A stretch of 64,000 nucleotides of DNA from Acidobacteriaceae bacterium (GCA_019233755.1 JAFAMD010000011.1:108847-172846); one strand, 5' to 3'; counted from the stretch's first letter, positions 1-9,867 are shown. A program made the numbers and translations. Notes: generated by a model not told the origin, from the letters alone.

Positions 1-1321
1 CGCGCCAGAGATAAGCTCCGATTCCAAACACGAGTAGGAAAAACCCGCTCAGGATATAGATGCTCCCGCTGGAGGCCAGAATGAACAGCCAACCAGCCAG
101 CGCGACGAGTGCCGGAATAGGGTAAAGCGGCATCGAGAAGGGCCGTGCGATATCTTTTCGCCGCCGCCGGATGAGAGTTACCGCGATGCACTGCGCCGCG
201 AACTGAGTCACGATCTGGATGATGATCAGCGTCTTGATCAGAGCGTCAAGCGAGAGCAGGCACGCCGCCGCCGATGCGACGCCCATGAATACAACCGAAA
301 AAGAAGGGAAGTTCCGCGTCGGATGGAGGCGGGCGAAGCGCGAAAAGAAGTGGCCCTCCGCCGCGGCGGCAAACGGCACGCGCGTATAGCCGAGCAGCAC
401 GCAGAAAACCGAGGCGAACGCGACCCAGAGAATCAGGCCGGTCATGAGCGCGGCGGCATGCCAACCATACATCCGCTCCATGAAGTCAGACACAATCGCC
501 TGCGAGTGAATCGCTTCCTGCCACGGAAGGACACCGACGATTGAAAAGCTCATCGTCAGGTACAGCACGGCCAGGATTCCGATCGAGAGCAGCACGCAGC
601 GCGGGATATTAACCGATGGGTTTCGTATTTCCCCCCCGATCAGACAGACGTTGAAGTAGCCGCTGTAGTCGTACATGCTGATGAGCGTGGCGGCGCCCAG
701 GCCCATGAAGAAGGCGGACGTCGGACGGAAGGCGCCGGCAGGAAAATGGAATGCGCGCGCTGCTTGGAAGTGCGCCAGACCGCTCCAGATGATCACTCCC
801 ATCGCGGCGATGAGGCCGACCCACAGAATGGCCGAAATGATTGCGATCGAACGAATATCCCGATAGAGAAGAACCGTGCACAGCAGGCAGATTACGATGG
901 CGATGATCTTCAGCTCGTAGACATTCAGGGAAGGAATCAGGAAGCGGGCGTAATCCGCGAAGCCGACGGCTCCGGATGCGGCTGTCAGCGGCGCTGCCAG
1001 CATCACCTGCCACAGGAAAAGGAAGCCCATCAGGCGACCCAGCGACTGCGGCCCGAAAGCCTGCTGCAGGTATTCATACGATCCGCCGGACCCGGGCATC
1101 GCCGCTCCGAGTTCTGCCCAGACCAATCCATCACAAAGTGCGATGAACGCGCCAAGAATCCAGCCAAGCAACGCCTGAGGGCCGTGCATCGCCTGGAGAA
1201 TGAGCGGAATGGTGAGAAACGGTCCCACGCCCACCATGTTCAACATGTTTGAAGCGAGGGCGGGGAACAGGCCCATCCCTCGCTTCAAACCGAGCGAGAG
1301 CGTTTCTTCGGCGCCCGGCAT
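1..1321 (-). CDS. APC-superfamily amino-acid permease, C-terminus cut by window edge
   Basis: An uninterrupted minus-strand frame gives 440 residues from the ATG at 1319-1321 to the window edge. It is very hydrophobic, with about eleven membrane segments. It starts with a short cytoplasmic stretch (MPGAEETLSLGLKRGMG) and an early membrane segment ending VGVGPFLTIPL, as in APC transporters, followed by the characteristic AAMPGSGGSYEYLQQAFG segment. The expected role is secondary uptake of amino acids or polyamines across the inner membrane. The gene begins 30 bp after the DUF1080 gene on the same strand, so the two are probably cotranscribed. No strong ribosome-binding site is visible before the start. 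Family is clear; substrate cannot be read. Confidence 0.88.
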   Translation of the reverse strand, partial: MPGAEETLSLGLKRGMGLFPALASNMLNMVGVGPFLTIPLILQAMHGPQALLGWILGAFIALCDGLVWAELGAAMPGSGGSYEYLQQAFGPQSLGRLMGFLFLWQVMLAAPLTAASGAVGFADYARFLIPSLNVYELKIIAIVICLLCTVLLYRDIRSIAIISAILWVGLIAAMGVIIWSGLAHFQAARAFHFPAGAFRPTSAFFMGLGAATLISMYDYSGYFNVCLIGGEIRNPSVNIPRCVLLSIGILAVLYLTMSFSIVGVLPWQEAIHSQAIVSDFMERMYGWHAAALMTGLILWVAFASVFCVLLGYTRVPFAAAAEGHFFSRFARLHPTRNFPSFSVVFMGVASAAACLLSLDALIKTLIIIQIVTQFAAQCIAVTLIRRRRKDIARPFSMPLYPIPALVALAGWLFILASSGSIYILSGFFLLVFGIGAYLWR

Positions 1322-1351
1322 CGCGGGCTGGGGTCTGGCGGGTTGCAGAGC

Positions 1352-2029
1352 TTATTGCCCCACGCTGGAGGACTTGAGAGGTCTGACGGCTACTTCTTTG
1401 AAGAACACGATGTCGTTGTCGCTGTGATTCTGCAGACCGATGTATCCGAAATTCGGGCGAGTCCCCCTTTCCGGTTCGAAGTCGAGTTTCTTGGGCGGCA
1501 CCGGGTTGCCCTCGGTGTAGTCCGTGACTTTCACGCCGTTCACAGTAACAATCGTCCGCGGCCCGTCGAGGGTGATCTCCATGGTGTTCCATTCAGGCCC
1601 CGGTTTGCCGGGCCGCGCTAACGGTTTGGTGAGGGAATAGAGCGTTCCGGTAACGTGGTACTCGTCTTCGCCCGGAGCTACGTTATCGATCTGCACCTCA
1701 TAGCCGTAGTTGACGGGCATCCATGGCTCGGTAGGCGCAACAGGAATTCGAATAAACACTCCGGAGTTGTCATTCTGGTCGCGCATCTTGTACACGACTC
1801 TGATGACACAGTCCCCCAGTTTGCTCTCGGTCCAATAAAGCAGGCCCATGCCGCCGTGGGTCTGGATGAGGCCGTTTTCTACGGTCATATCGCCTTTCCC
1901 CACATGCTTCCAGCCGTTCAGATTTTTGCCGTTGAAGAGCTGCTTCCACTCGCCGCCGGGCGCCGCCTGGAGCAGGCCGGCAGCTGCGAGCAAAACCACC
2001 CCCGCTTTGAGACCGAGAGATTTGTCCAT
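1352..2029 (-). CDS. secreted DUF1080 (3-keto-disaccharide hydrolase fold) protein
   Basis: 225 residues with a signal peptide (hydrophobic residues 8-22, cleavage near LLQAA). The mature part starts with the DUF1080 signature WKQLFNGKNLNGWKHVGKG and continues with the family's NSGVFIR and YEVQIDN strands, a concanavalin-like jelly-roll. DUF1080 proteins occur widely in sugar-degrading soil bacteria, and some members hydrolyse 3-keto-glycosides. A periplasmic carbohydrate role is therefore an inference. Length is normal for a single-domain member. It precedes the amino-acid permease by 30 bp. Confidence 0.9.
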   Translation of the reverse strand: MDKSLGLKAGVVLLAAAGLLQAAPGGEWKQLFNGKNLNGWKHVGKGDMTVENGLIQTHGGMGLLYWTESKLGDCVIRVVYKMRDQNDNSGVFIRIPVAPTEPWMPVNYGYEVQIDNVAPGEDEYHVTGTLYSLTKPLARPGKPGPEWNTMEITLDGPRTIVTVNGVKVTDYTEGNPVPPKKLDFEPERGTRPNFGYIGLQNHSDNDIVFFKEVAVRPLKSSSVGQ

Positions 2030-2061
2030 ATTGGAAGCCTACACCAGTCTGTTGATAGCCT

Positions 2062-2110
2062 TCAGCGCTCAGCGTTCAGCTATCAGCTTGGCTGAGAGCT
2101 GACGGCTGAA
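2062..2110. repeat. TCAGC/GCTGA heptad palindrome
   Basis: The left arm has four TCAGC words (from 2062, 2069, 2076 and 2083), spaced seven bases apart. After a 3-base gap the right arm has three GCTGA words (from 2091, 2098 and 2105). The arms are imperfect inverted repeats, so the transcript can form a long hairpin. It lies between the receptor stop and the DUF1080 start, both minus. It may work as a terminator or processing hairpin, or be an interspersed repeat; there is no T-run. Confidence 0.6.
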
Positions 2111-2124
2111 AGCCGCTAGCCGAC

Positions 2125-5100
2125 CTAGAAAGTAAAGCGGAGTTGCATGTCGATCCGGCGCTGGTTGCTGGCGGTTGCTTCCGCGCCGTAGCCTCCCGTG
2201 ATTCCGGTGGACTCCATAAAGTAGGGAGACGTAAGCGCTCCATTCGGCGTGTTGAGGTTCTCGTGATTGAGAATATTGCGCACGTTGATAGAGAAGATCA
2301 GGTTGTATCTGTGCTCCGACGTCTCGACCGGTCCGCTCCTGAAGCCGCCTCCACCGTGTCCACCACCGTAGCCTCCGCCGCCACCGGATCGTGCGCCTCC
2401 ACTGGGGCCGGAGAACTTCGTGGTGCCGAATCCCCACGTTTTGCTGACCCGCACATTGAGGCCAACGTAACCGGGGCCGATTGCCGCATTCCGTTCAATA
2501 ATGTTGGAGCTGCCTGGCACCGGAACGAGGGGAACAGGGTTGAGATAACCGAAAGGCGTATTGTACGCGGTCGTGAAGTTCACCACACTGGGACGGGCCG
2601 TCGAATCGGGTTGCCCTTGCAGGTAAAGATCCGTTCCCGTGGTGACGTTATACGGAATCCCGCTGTGCGCTACTAAGAACGGTGACAAACGGAAGCCATG
2701 CGGTCCGGCCAAAGATCCGCCGAAGAAGAAGTTCTGCTCGATACTGAGCGCAGCACGGCCCCAATCAGCCGCAAAATCATAGGGGTCGGCCGGCATAGCT
2801 GCCACACCGTCCGTGTTGCTATGCGCATTGTTCCAGGAATAGCGCGTGAACAGAGTCAGCCATTTCCCTACCTGCGAGTTCACGCCGGCTATAACTTGCG
2901 TCTGCTTGAATATCCCGTCAGATTCAAAGTTGTAGATATCGCCGATATTGCCATACGGGCGGGGCCCGCTCACTCCTCCCGGCGCTCCTGGCGGGAGTTT
3001 GCCGGGAATTGGGTAGGGTGCGTTGATGTCAACAGTCTGCAATTCATGAGTTCCGCGCGAGTTCACGAAATTCAGTGTGAACGTAGTGTGAGCGAAGAGT
3101 TGCCGTTCGAGCGAAACGGCCGTCTGCATCAATCGCGGCGCCTGCAGCGCGCCGTCAATCTGATAATGCTGTGGCACGTTGGTGGTTACGGCCTGGAGAT
3201 CGGCAATCGGAATGGGCGTCGAGAAGGCAGCATCGATCGGCGGCAGTGCCGGGTTGTTCAGGTTGTTTAGCGTGTATGCGACCTGATTATTCGTATTGAG
3301 TCCGTAACGCTCCGCCGTCAGGACATTGGTGACGGCAAAACGGTCATAGAAGATTCCCCATCCTCCGCGAATCACGGTCTTGGGGCGGCTGTTTGAGCCC
3401 CTGCTGTCAGGCGACCACGCGAAGCTGAATCTCGGAGCCCAGGCGATGGGACTGGGAATGTTCGTTTGTGCCTCGAGCCGCAAACCGAAACTCAGTGTCA
3501 GATTCGGCTTCACTCGCCAGTCGTCCTGAACAAACGGGCCGAAATCGAACTGCGTGAGCCCAACGTAAGGGGTGCCGGTGTTGACCGTGTATTTCGAAGG
3601 CCCGTAGCCCTCGGCAGCGATTTGCCCGCTGCTTTTCCCCATGGCGAAGAGTTGCTCGGTGTACAGATATTGCTGGATCGAGGAGAGTTCTACGAACGCG
3701 CCCTTTGCCGTAACTAGGGGCGTCAGGTCGGGCTGAAGCTGCGGAAGATAGGGAAACTGGCCGCCCAGAAAAGAGTACTGGCCATTGAACGTTTTAGGAC
3801 TGGAATCGTACAGCGCAGTTGCTCTCACACGAATACCGGCCTTAATCGAATGCGCGCCGTACGTGAGTGATGTGTAATTTTGCAACTCCCAATAGTTCTC
3901 CAGATCGTAGCTGCTCGGATACCCCGGTGCGCTATACCCGGAACCGCCCGACACGAACGATTGCGCAACGTCGAGTGTGGGGCTGGTTGTCTGGCTCTTC
4001 GTGGTCTCGTATGCTCTCTCGAACTCGAAATGCGTCTCGTTAACCGCATGCGGACTCAACACGGCGGTCTCGACTACCTGTGCTGTCTGCTCATTAGTGG
4101 ATTGAGTGTACCCGCTGCTCGGCAGGGTTATGTTTCCGACCGTGGTGGTTGGTAGGTTGAAGGCACCGACTCCCGTAAGGATATGGTCGTTTTCAAGATA
4201 CGCATACCGCAAGCTGAGGGTGTTATTCGCTCCAAGCTGATAGTCGAGGCGCGGGCTCACCGTCGTTCGCCTTTGTGGAGTCGCGTGGTAGATCTGGTAG
4301 GGCACCGAGGTCAGAAAATTTTCTGCGGGAATGGTTGCGTTCACGATGCCGTTATCGTCAATCTGCCGCCGCTCGACATCCAGAAAGAAGCTGGCGTGCT
4401 TGTTCACCGGTCCGCTGAAATTGCCGCCGAAGAGTTGCGTCCGGAAGGGTGGATCATCGAAGCCGGGTGTCACCAGGAACGGGTTGCGTGAATTCCAGAT
4501 GCCGTCACTGATGTCGTAGTACGCCTGACCATGGAACTTATCCGTTCCCGGCTTTGTGAAGATCTGGATGCGGCCGAAACCCATCTTGTCGAACTCGGCT
4601 GAAAACGGATTGGAATTGATGCGGATCTCACGAATGGATTCTTTGGGTGGAAGGCGGCCACCGGTGAAGCCATCAATGTAAATTTGATTGCCCCCAGGAC
4701 CTGCCGCGGGTCCGGCGAGGGCTTCAAGGTCGGCCTGCAAATCATCCGGATCATCCGGCAGAGCATCAAGATCTTCCTGCTTGAGCACGAGGGCGGTCTG
4801 GTTATTCGCAGCCTCGGTGCTGACCGTGTTTGTACTCGTATCGGTGACAGTTACTTCCTGGCGCTGAGTTTGCACAGTCATTTTGAGATTGGCGGTAGCC
4901 GCTTGGCCCGCCGCGACCGTTGCCGCCGTAATGCCTTCCTGTTGAAGCCCCGAATAAGTCGCCGATACCGTGTACGTTCCGGGAGCAACGCCGCGGAACG
5001 TGTAGGCGCCGTCGGCGCCGGTTGTCGTCGTCTGCACTGTGCCCTGCGCATCCGCCAGCGTTACCATCGCGCCGGGAATGATGCCCCCGGTGTTGTCTTT

Positions 5101-5250
5101 CACCGTGCCTTGCACGATGCCGGTAGAACGCGTTGCGCGGTGAGCCGGCGCTTGTGCGGCCGGTGCGGTTTGTGCCGCTGCGCCTTGGGCGGGAAACAAG
5201 CACAACAGCCCAAGCCAGGCGGCGAATACACTCGTAGTGTTTAAAGCCAT
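2125..5250 (-). CDS. Oar-like TonB-dependent receptor with N-terminal carboxypeptidase-regulatory domain
   Basis: 1041 residues. A signal peptide (cleavage near GAAAQ) is followed by a CarboxypepD_reg beta-sandwich at about 42-130 (starting GIVQGTVKDNTGGIIPGA), a plug-like region around residues 155-230, and a long outer-membrane beta-barrel ending in Phe (MQLRFTF), the usual barrel-assembly signal. A glycine-rich insert (GGGGGYGGGHGGGG) lies about 100 residues before the end. Such Oar-type receptors are very abundant in Acidobacteria and are presumed to import large substrates; the substrate is unknown. AGAGG precedes the ATG. The DUF5666 gene lies 52 bp upstream on the same strand and is probably cotranscribed. 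Confidence 0.92.
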   Translation of the reverse strand: MALNTTSVFAAWLGLLCLFPAQGAAAQTAPAAQAPAHRATRSTGIVQGTVKDNTGGIIPGAMVTLADAQGTVQTTTTGADGAYTFRGVAPGTYTVSATYSGLQQEGITAATVAAGQAATANLKMTVQTQRQEVTVTDTSTNTVSTEAANNQTALVLKQEDLDALPDDPDDLQADLEALAGPAAGPGGNQIYIDGFTGGRLPPKESIREIRINSNPFSAEFDKMGFGRIQIFTKPGTDKFHGQAYYDISDGIWNSRNPFLVTPGFDDPPFRTQLFGGNFSGPVNKHASFFLDVERRQIDDNGIVNATIPAENFLTSVPYQIYHATPQRRTTVSPRLDYQLGANNTLSLRYAYLENDHILTGVGAFNLPTTTVGNITLPSSGYTQSTNEQTAQVVETAVLSPHAVNETHFEFERAYETTKSQTTSPTLDVAQSFVSGGSGYSAPGYPSSYDLENYWELQNYTSLTYGAHSIKAGIRVRATALYDSSPKTFNGQYSFLGGQFPYLPQLQPDLTPLVTAKGAFVELSSIQQYLYTEQLFAMGKSSGQIAAEGYGPSKYTVNTGTPYVGLTQFDFGPFVQDDWRVKPNLTLSFGLRLEAQTNIPSPIAWAPRFSFAWSPDSRGSNSRPKTVIRGGWGIFYDRFAVTNVLTAERYGLNTNNQVAYTLNNLNNPALPPIDAAFSTPIPIADLQAVTTNVPQHYQIDGALQAPRLMQTAVSLERQLFAHTTFTLNFVNSRGTHELQTVDINAPYPIPGKLPPGAPGGVSGPRPYGNIGDIYNFESDGIFKQTQVIAGVNSQVGKWLTLFTRYSWNNAHSNTDGVAAMPADPYDFAADWGRAALSIEQNFFFGGSLAGPHGFRLSPFLVAHSGIPYNVTTGTDLYLQGQPDSTARPSVVNFTTAYNTPFGYLNPVPLVPVPGSSNIIERNAAIGPGYVGLNVRVSKTWGFGTTKFSGPSGGARSGGGGGYGGGHGGGGFRSGPVETSEHRYNLIFSINVRNILNHENLNTPNGALTSPYFMESTGITGGYGAEATASNQRRIDMQLRFTF

Positions 5251-5302
5251 TTAACCTCTGAAAGCAACTCGATTCTTTGAAAACGAACTGGCCGGCCTGC
5301 GC

Positions 5303-6532
5303 CTACTGCGGCACAGCCATTTCGCCCAGACCCCAGTCACCGCCGAGCGACTGCCCGCCTTGCCGGGTTGGAGCGGACTGCAGGATCGGCTCGACGCCGG
5401 CGATGATGTTTGTAGCTAACAGGCGTGAGTCATCCGCTCCCGTAGCGGCCCCCGCCACCACAACTTCGTCTCCTGGTTTCAGATCCGAGAGATTTATTTT
5501 GGGCAGATGCTCAATCATCTGAGAGACGTCGCCATTTCCCCTGGCGTGCATGCCCATCCCGGGTCCGGCGGCAGAGGCTGGTTGGCCCTGCTCCCCGCTC
5601 CCGCGCTGCCATGAACTATTGGGTGATTCACCGGAGTTGGCCGCGGCCTCCCCCTGTCTGCCGCTATTAGGAGGAGCGCCCGCACCGCTTCTGAAATTCG
5701 GGTTGAGTCGCCGCGCCAGCGTCATCGCCATCATCGGCGGCAGCTTGCGGATGGCGCTTTCATCGTTCAATAGGATCTGCACCGGCTGCTTGGTGGCAAG
5801 ATTCTTGATCGTAATCTGCTTGCCGTCAGGCGCTATGGAGAGAATGGTGCCCGTGAGCGTTCGGAATGCTCCCGAGTACAGCTTCTCCGCAGTGATCGTA
5901 GAACCATCTGCGTTCTTTTCCCCGATGATCCGGACCTGGTCGTGAGGCTGGATCTGGGCGAGGCTGGAGGGGGCTGGTGTACCAGGCGTTTCCGCCGTAT
6001 ACCTGGTAAACTCAGTCGCTTTTGACGTTTCGACCGTGACAGGCTGACGGCCTTCCGGAGTGCGAACTGTGATCGTAAGTTTGCCGGTGGATGGATCAAT
6101 GGAATCTACTATCCCTGCCGTGCTGTTGCGCCATGCCTCCGCTTGCGCCTGGTGAGCGGCCTGAAGCTCGCGCGCCGACATCAGCACGACGCTTCTCGCC
6201 GCGATCGCATTAGGATCGTCCTCCGGCTTTGAACCGCGTACGTCGACGCGGTCCCCAACTGCCAGATCGTCGGCCGTTATGCGGGTGGCGCTCTTCAGAT
6301 CCTTCGCGCCGGGCGCAACCTTAATTAAGGTTTTTGTGTTCGCGAGTTGAACCGTATCCTGCGCGCCGGTCTTATCCTCCCTCACCGTGATGGTATGCGC
6401 CGTGGTGTCGACGGCCGTAATCGTGCCGATTACGTGCTCGCTCGGTTTAGCGGTTGCTGTCGGCGTCTCCTGTCCGGAGGCGGTTCCAATAAGTAAGATG
6501 GCGGCAAGCAGAACCGCAGAAGACTTCGGCAT
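5303..6532 (-). CDS. exported protein with DUF5666-like repeats
   Basis: 409 residues with a signal peptide (first 20 residues, cleavage near ASGQE). At least three beta-rich repeats follow, of the form GTITAVDTTAHTITVRE, GIVDSIDPSTGKLTITVR and GTILSIAPDGKQITIKN, each ending in a GD or DQ turn (VGDRVDV, HDQVRII, PGDEVVV). This is the DUF5666 pattern, an OB-like fold of unknown function. A low-complexity Gly/Ser/Gln-rich stretch lies around 285-335. It probably sits in the periplasm or outer envelope and shares a transcript with the downstream receptor. Confidence 0.8.
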   Translation of the reverse strand: MPKSSAVLLAAILLIGTASGQETPTATAKPSEHVIGTITAVDTTAHTITVREDKTGAQDTVQLANTKTLIKVAPGAKDLKSATRITADDLAVGDRVDVRGSKPEDDPNAIAARSVVLMSARELQAAHQAQAEAWRNSTAGIVDSIDPSTGKLTITVRTPEGRQPVTVETSKATEFTRYTAETPGTPAPSSLAQIQPHDQVRIIGEKNADGSTITAEKLYSGAFRTLTGTILSIAPDGKQITIKNLATKQPVQILLNDESAIRKLPPMMAMTLARRLNPNFRSGAGAPPNSGRQGEAAANSGESPNSSWQRGSGEQGQPASAAGPGMGMHARGNGDVSQMIEHLPKINLSDLKPGDEVVVAGAATGADDSRLLATNIIAGVEPILQSAPTRQGGQSLGGDWGLGEMAVPQ

Positions 6533-6666
6533 AGGCTTCGTATGTGTTTGAGCGCGTTATGCGCCCGTTAGTTATTAGAAGAGGGCGCAAGGGCTTGTAA
6601 AGAGGTTACGCGGTTTGTTGGATTCGCGTTCACGAAAAGCACGCGCCTGCCGATAGCTCTCAGCGG

Positions 6667-6711
6667 AAAAAAATTGGGCGCATGTGACTTCTCCAGATCA
6701 CATGCGCCCAA
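6667..6711 (-). terminator. intrinsic terminator of the dksA-like gene
   Basis: A perfect 14-bp inverted repeat (6674-6687 with 6698-6711, arm TTGGGCGCATGTGA) has a 10-base loop and is followed on the minus strand by seven T (6667-6673). It lies about 30 bp after the zinc-finger gene and has the textbook rho-independent form. A run of A on the other side may allow weak plus-strand function too. Confidence 0.9.
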
Positions 6712-6740
6712 AAAGCAATTTTGGAAGACGGAATCGCGGC

Positions 6741-7124
6741 CTAAGCTGCGTTGACAAGTATCTCTTCGAACAACTCGTTGCCTTCTTCCTGATTGCGGTC
6801 CGCCTGCTCCTGACACTGTATGCAGAATGGCGCCCACGGCACCGCGGCCAGGCGTTTCGGGCTGATCTCCTCTTCGCAATGCAGACAGGTTCCGAATGAG
6901 CCGTCCTCAATGCGGCGAAGAGCCGAGCGCACGTTGCGGAGCAAATTCGATTCACGGTCGAGGTTGCGAATTGCGAGCTCGCGTTCGGCCGCATGCTGCA
7001 CCTCGTCTAACGCGTCTGCACTCTTCTCGATGGTGATTGCATCGCGATTGCGAACGATTCGTTCCAACTCGTCCTGTTTGTTCTCCAGGATCTTTTTGAA
7101 TTTGCTGAGTTCGGTCTTCGTCAT
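6741..7124 (-). CDS. DksA/TraR family zinc-finger regulator
   Basis: 127 residues. An N-terminal coiled-coil (about 5-70, rich in Glu, Arg and Leu) is followed by a C4 zinc finger, C80-x2-C83 and C101-x2-C104 (GTCLHCEEEI, FCIQCQEQ). This is the DksA/TraR/YocK layout. Family members bind the RNA polymerase secondary channel and modulate transcription with ppGpp. The acidic coiled-coil tip needed for true DksA activity is not obvious, so it may be a TraR/YteA-like relative. AAGGAG sits 7 nt before the ATG. The gene is monocistronic, with its own terminator. Confidence 0.9.
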   Translation of the reverse strand: MTKTELSKFKKILENKQDELERIVRNRDAITIEKSADALDEVQHAAERELAIRNLDRESNLLRNVRSALRRIEDGSFGTCLHCEEEISPKRLAAVPWAPFCIQCQEQADRNQEEGNELFEEILVNAA

Positions 7125-7758
7125 TTCTGTTCTCCTTATTACGACTAGCTTTGCCCACTCAAAAAATTCGAAGCAGCCAAGTATGTCCGATTAGACGTAG
7201 GCGTTTTCAAAAAGGTTCAACAACGGTAGCGACCTTTCCCTGACAACGGCAGCATGAAAGTTTCTGGCACCGTACGCAGGGGAGTTAGGCTGAAGAAGAT
7301 GCCTGGCGAGTTTGCTCTGATAGACCGAGTACCTGCTGCCGGGCGCTTCCACTCCGATAAGCCGACGCTTTTCGGATCTCCGAATCATACCACAACCCTT
7401 TAGCAATTCAAGAGCCAACTTTTCTGGCTCGAACTTTGGCTCAAACTTGGAACGGTTGCCGGCTGATCTGCTACGTTCCCCAATCAAGCTTCTGTGCCTC
7501 CTCCCCGGCCGGTCGACTGCCTCTCAACGCCTTTTGTTGCAATGAGTTTGTTTGTGAAACGTTATCGTGTTTTGGTGCTTTTTGCAATCCCCGGGAAGAG
7601 GCAAATCCGCCGGACGATCGTGTTTCTTCCGGTGTCATCGGGACATCTCGAAGTGTTTACGTGTAATCTCGTTCGCAAACTTCTCAAGCGCATTGAAAGA
7701 AGGTAAGACTAGGGCGTGTAAAGTCTGGACTACCAGGCGTAAACTGCGTATTTTCGTC
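7125..7758. other. 634-bp intergenic region
   Basis: Upstream region of the zinc-finger gene and downstream region of the oxidoreductase. Only weak open frames of fewer than 100 codons occur here, with no ribosome-binding site and no recognisable product. I see no tRNA, repeat or clear terminator. Confidence 0.5.
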
Positions 7759-9867
7759 TCAGAGCTGTCGGCTGTCTGCCGAAATATCGTCTTTTTCGGC
7801 AGTTGCCCGAACCTGCACGAGGCAACTGTAAAAAGCCGGTCCGCCCCCGATGTCTGTCAACCGGTCGGCCGTGAGCTGATTTATTCCAAGCTGTTGCGGC
7901 GAAAGCTTATTCCATCGAACGCTGCGGGCGCGCAAAGTCCCCGGCTTAACGTCGCGGCTGATTTCAGCCTGGAAAAAGCACCTTCCGCGATCATTCCATG
8001 CTTCAACAATCGTCCCGTCTGTGATCGCTCTTGGCCCGGCATCATCCGGATGAATAGCAAGCCGTGCTGTCTGCCCGTCGACATCTGTCCGATGGCCGAA
8101 CGTCGAATTCATGCTGTCGTCGTTTTTTCCTGAGACAAGCTCCAACGGAAAGCGCGCGACGAGCGATGCGTCACCGAACCGCGATTCAATCGGAGGGGTG
8201 TAGCCGAGGGTTTCCGCTCCGAATTCGAACTTGCCGCTCGCGGTACGGAAGCCCCCGTCCGCAAATGGACGAAACGGTTCATTTCCGGACGGATCTCCGG
8301 AAGAGAGTGTCAGCCGGATCGATCGCTCGGCATCCAGCCGCTCCAGCGTGATCCCACGGAGAAATGGAGAATCGGTGGCCAGCAGCGCCCGAATCATGTC
8401 ATCTTCCGTATCGTCAAAGCAGGGGTCCGTAAATCCCAGCCGTCTGGCGACCAGCCGGAACACTTCGACGTTCGTTCTTGCCTCACCGTGCGGAGGCAGC
8501 GCCGGACGCGCAAGCTGCAGGAAGTAATGGCCGTATGCAAGGTAAAGGTCGGTGTGCTCAAGAAACGTTGTCGCGGGAAGGACAATGTCGGCGTAATCGG
8601 CTGTGTCGGTTTGGAACTGCTCCAGCGCGACAGTAAAGAGGTCGGCTCGCCGCAGTCCTCGAAGTACCCGGCCTTGATCGGGTGCAATGGCGGCCGGATT
8701 GGAATTGTAAACGACAATCGCCTTCACTGGCGGATCCTGTAATTCGGTTAGTGCATGGCCGAGCCGCGACATGTTTACTATGCGCGCCGGCCGTCCCAGC
8801 GAAGACTGGAGCTGCAGATCGGGCCGTTCGAGCGCGTTCCGGTCGAATTCGAATGCGCCGGAGGTTGTGAGCTGCAATCCACCGCTGGCGTGACGCCACG
8901 ATCCCGTGATCACCGGCAATGCGGCAATCGCCCTGACCGCGGCGCCGCCCCGCTCGCTGCGCTGAACACCGTAGTTCAGCCGGATCGCTGCCGGCTGGTT
9001 GAGGGCATAGTCTCTTGCAAGCGCCTCGATGTCCTCCGCTGGGATGCCCGTAAGAGTGGCAGTCACAGCCGGTGGATAAGCGCACGCCAGTTGCGCGAAC
9101 TCCGCAAAACCGTGTGAGTGCTTACCGATGTAGTCTGCGTCGTGCCATTGCTCGCGCAGGATTACATGAATCAGCCCCAGCGCAAGTGCGAGATCAGAAC
9201 CCGGGTTAATCGCGAAGTGTTTGTCTGCCGCCTTACCGGTTCGATTCTTCACCGGGTCAATAACGTAGAACTTGGCGCCCCTGCGCCGCGCCTCCACGAT
9301 AAACGGCCAAAGGTGCACGTTTGTGCCGAGGACGTTTGCGCCCCAGGCGATGATCAATCGCGAATGCGCAAACTGTTCGGTTTCGGTTGCGAGCTTGATG
9401 CCCTGCGAGAGCATCAGAGCCGCTCCCCCCGTCGCCGAGCAGATAGTACGATCCAGCCGTGAGGCGCCCAGCCGGTGAAAGAAGCGGCGGTCCATTCCGG
9501 ATCCGTTGAGCAAGCCCATGGTGCCGGCATAGCTATAAGGCAGAATCGCCTCCGGGCCATCCTTTTGAGCAATTGACTCCAATCGGCCGGCGATCTCGTC
9601 CAGCGCCGAGTCCCAACTTACGCGCTCGAACCGGCCTTCCCCTTTTTCCCCGATCCGGCGAAGCGGGTGCAGCAAACGGTCCGGGTGGTACTGCCGTTCC
9701 AGGTACCTGGCGACTTTACCGCACAGGAACCCGCGCGTGATGGGATGATCCCGATCGCCGCTCAGCTTGCTTGCTCTCCCTGACGAATCGATCTGCACAA
9801 CCAGCGAGCAGGTATCGGGGCAATCCAGGGCGCAGACGGATTTTCGAGTCTCGGACACTATCCTCAA
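7759..9867 (-). CDS. molybdopterin (bis-MGD) oxidoreductase, formate dehydrogenase/DMSO reductase superfamily
   Basis: 702 residues. The N-terminus carries a 4Fe-4S site, C12-x3-C16-x3-C20-x28-C49 (CALDCPDTC, GFLCGK), followed by the Molybdop_Fe4S4, Molybdopterin and C-terminal dinucleotide-binding domains (SGKNDDSMNSTFG). A cysteine at about 143 (RTICSATGG) is at the place of the Mo ligand. No Tat signal is seen, so it is probably cytoplasmic. The length fits the single-subunit oxidoreductases of unknown substrate. The first codon is TTG; a GTG three codons later is equally possible. PhzF lies 25 bp upstream on the same strand. Confidence 0.92.
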   Translation of the reverse strand: MRIVSETRKSVCALDCPDTCSLVVQIDSSGRASKLSGDRDHPITRGFLCGKVARYLERQYHPDRLLHPLRRIGEKGEGRFERVSWDSALDEIAGRLESIAQKDGPEAILPYSYAGTMGLLNGSGMDRRFFHRLGASRLDRTICSATGGAALMLSQGIKLATETEQFAHSRLIIAWGANVLGTNVHLWPFIVEARRRGAKFYVIDPVKNRTGKAADKHFAINPGSDLALALGLIHVILREQWHDADYIGKHSHGFAEFAQLACAYPPAVTATLTGIPAEDIEALARDYALNQPAAIRLNYGVQRSERGGAAVRAIAALPVITGSWRHASGGLQLTTSGAFEFDRNALERPDLQLQSSLGRPARIVNMSRLGHALTELQDPPVKAIVVYNSNPAAIAPDQGRVLRGLRRADLFTVALEQFQTDTADYADIVLPATTFLEHTDLYLAYGHYFLQLARPALPPHGEARTNVEVFRLVARRLGFTDPCFDDTEDDMIRALLATDSPFLRGITLERLDAERSIRLTLSSGDPSGNEPFRPFADGGFRTASGKFEFGAETLGYTPPIESRFGDASLVARFPLELVSGKNDDSMNSTFGHRTDVDGQTARLAIHPDDAGPRAITDGTIVEAWNDRGRCFFQAEISRDVKPGTLRARSVRWNKLSPQQLGINQLTADRLTDIGGGPAFYSCLVQVRATAEKDDISADSRQL

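Noticed and set aside
7191..7487. 98-codon minus-strand frame upstream of the zinc-finger gene
   Set aside because: Some helical character, but no start signal, no family and low coding quality; kept only as intergenic.
7567..8133. 188-codon plus-strand frame
   Set aside because: Most of it is the complement of the oxidoreductase gene end; it has no ribosome-binding site and no domain.
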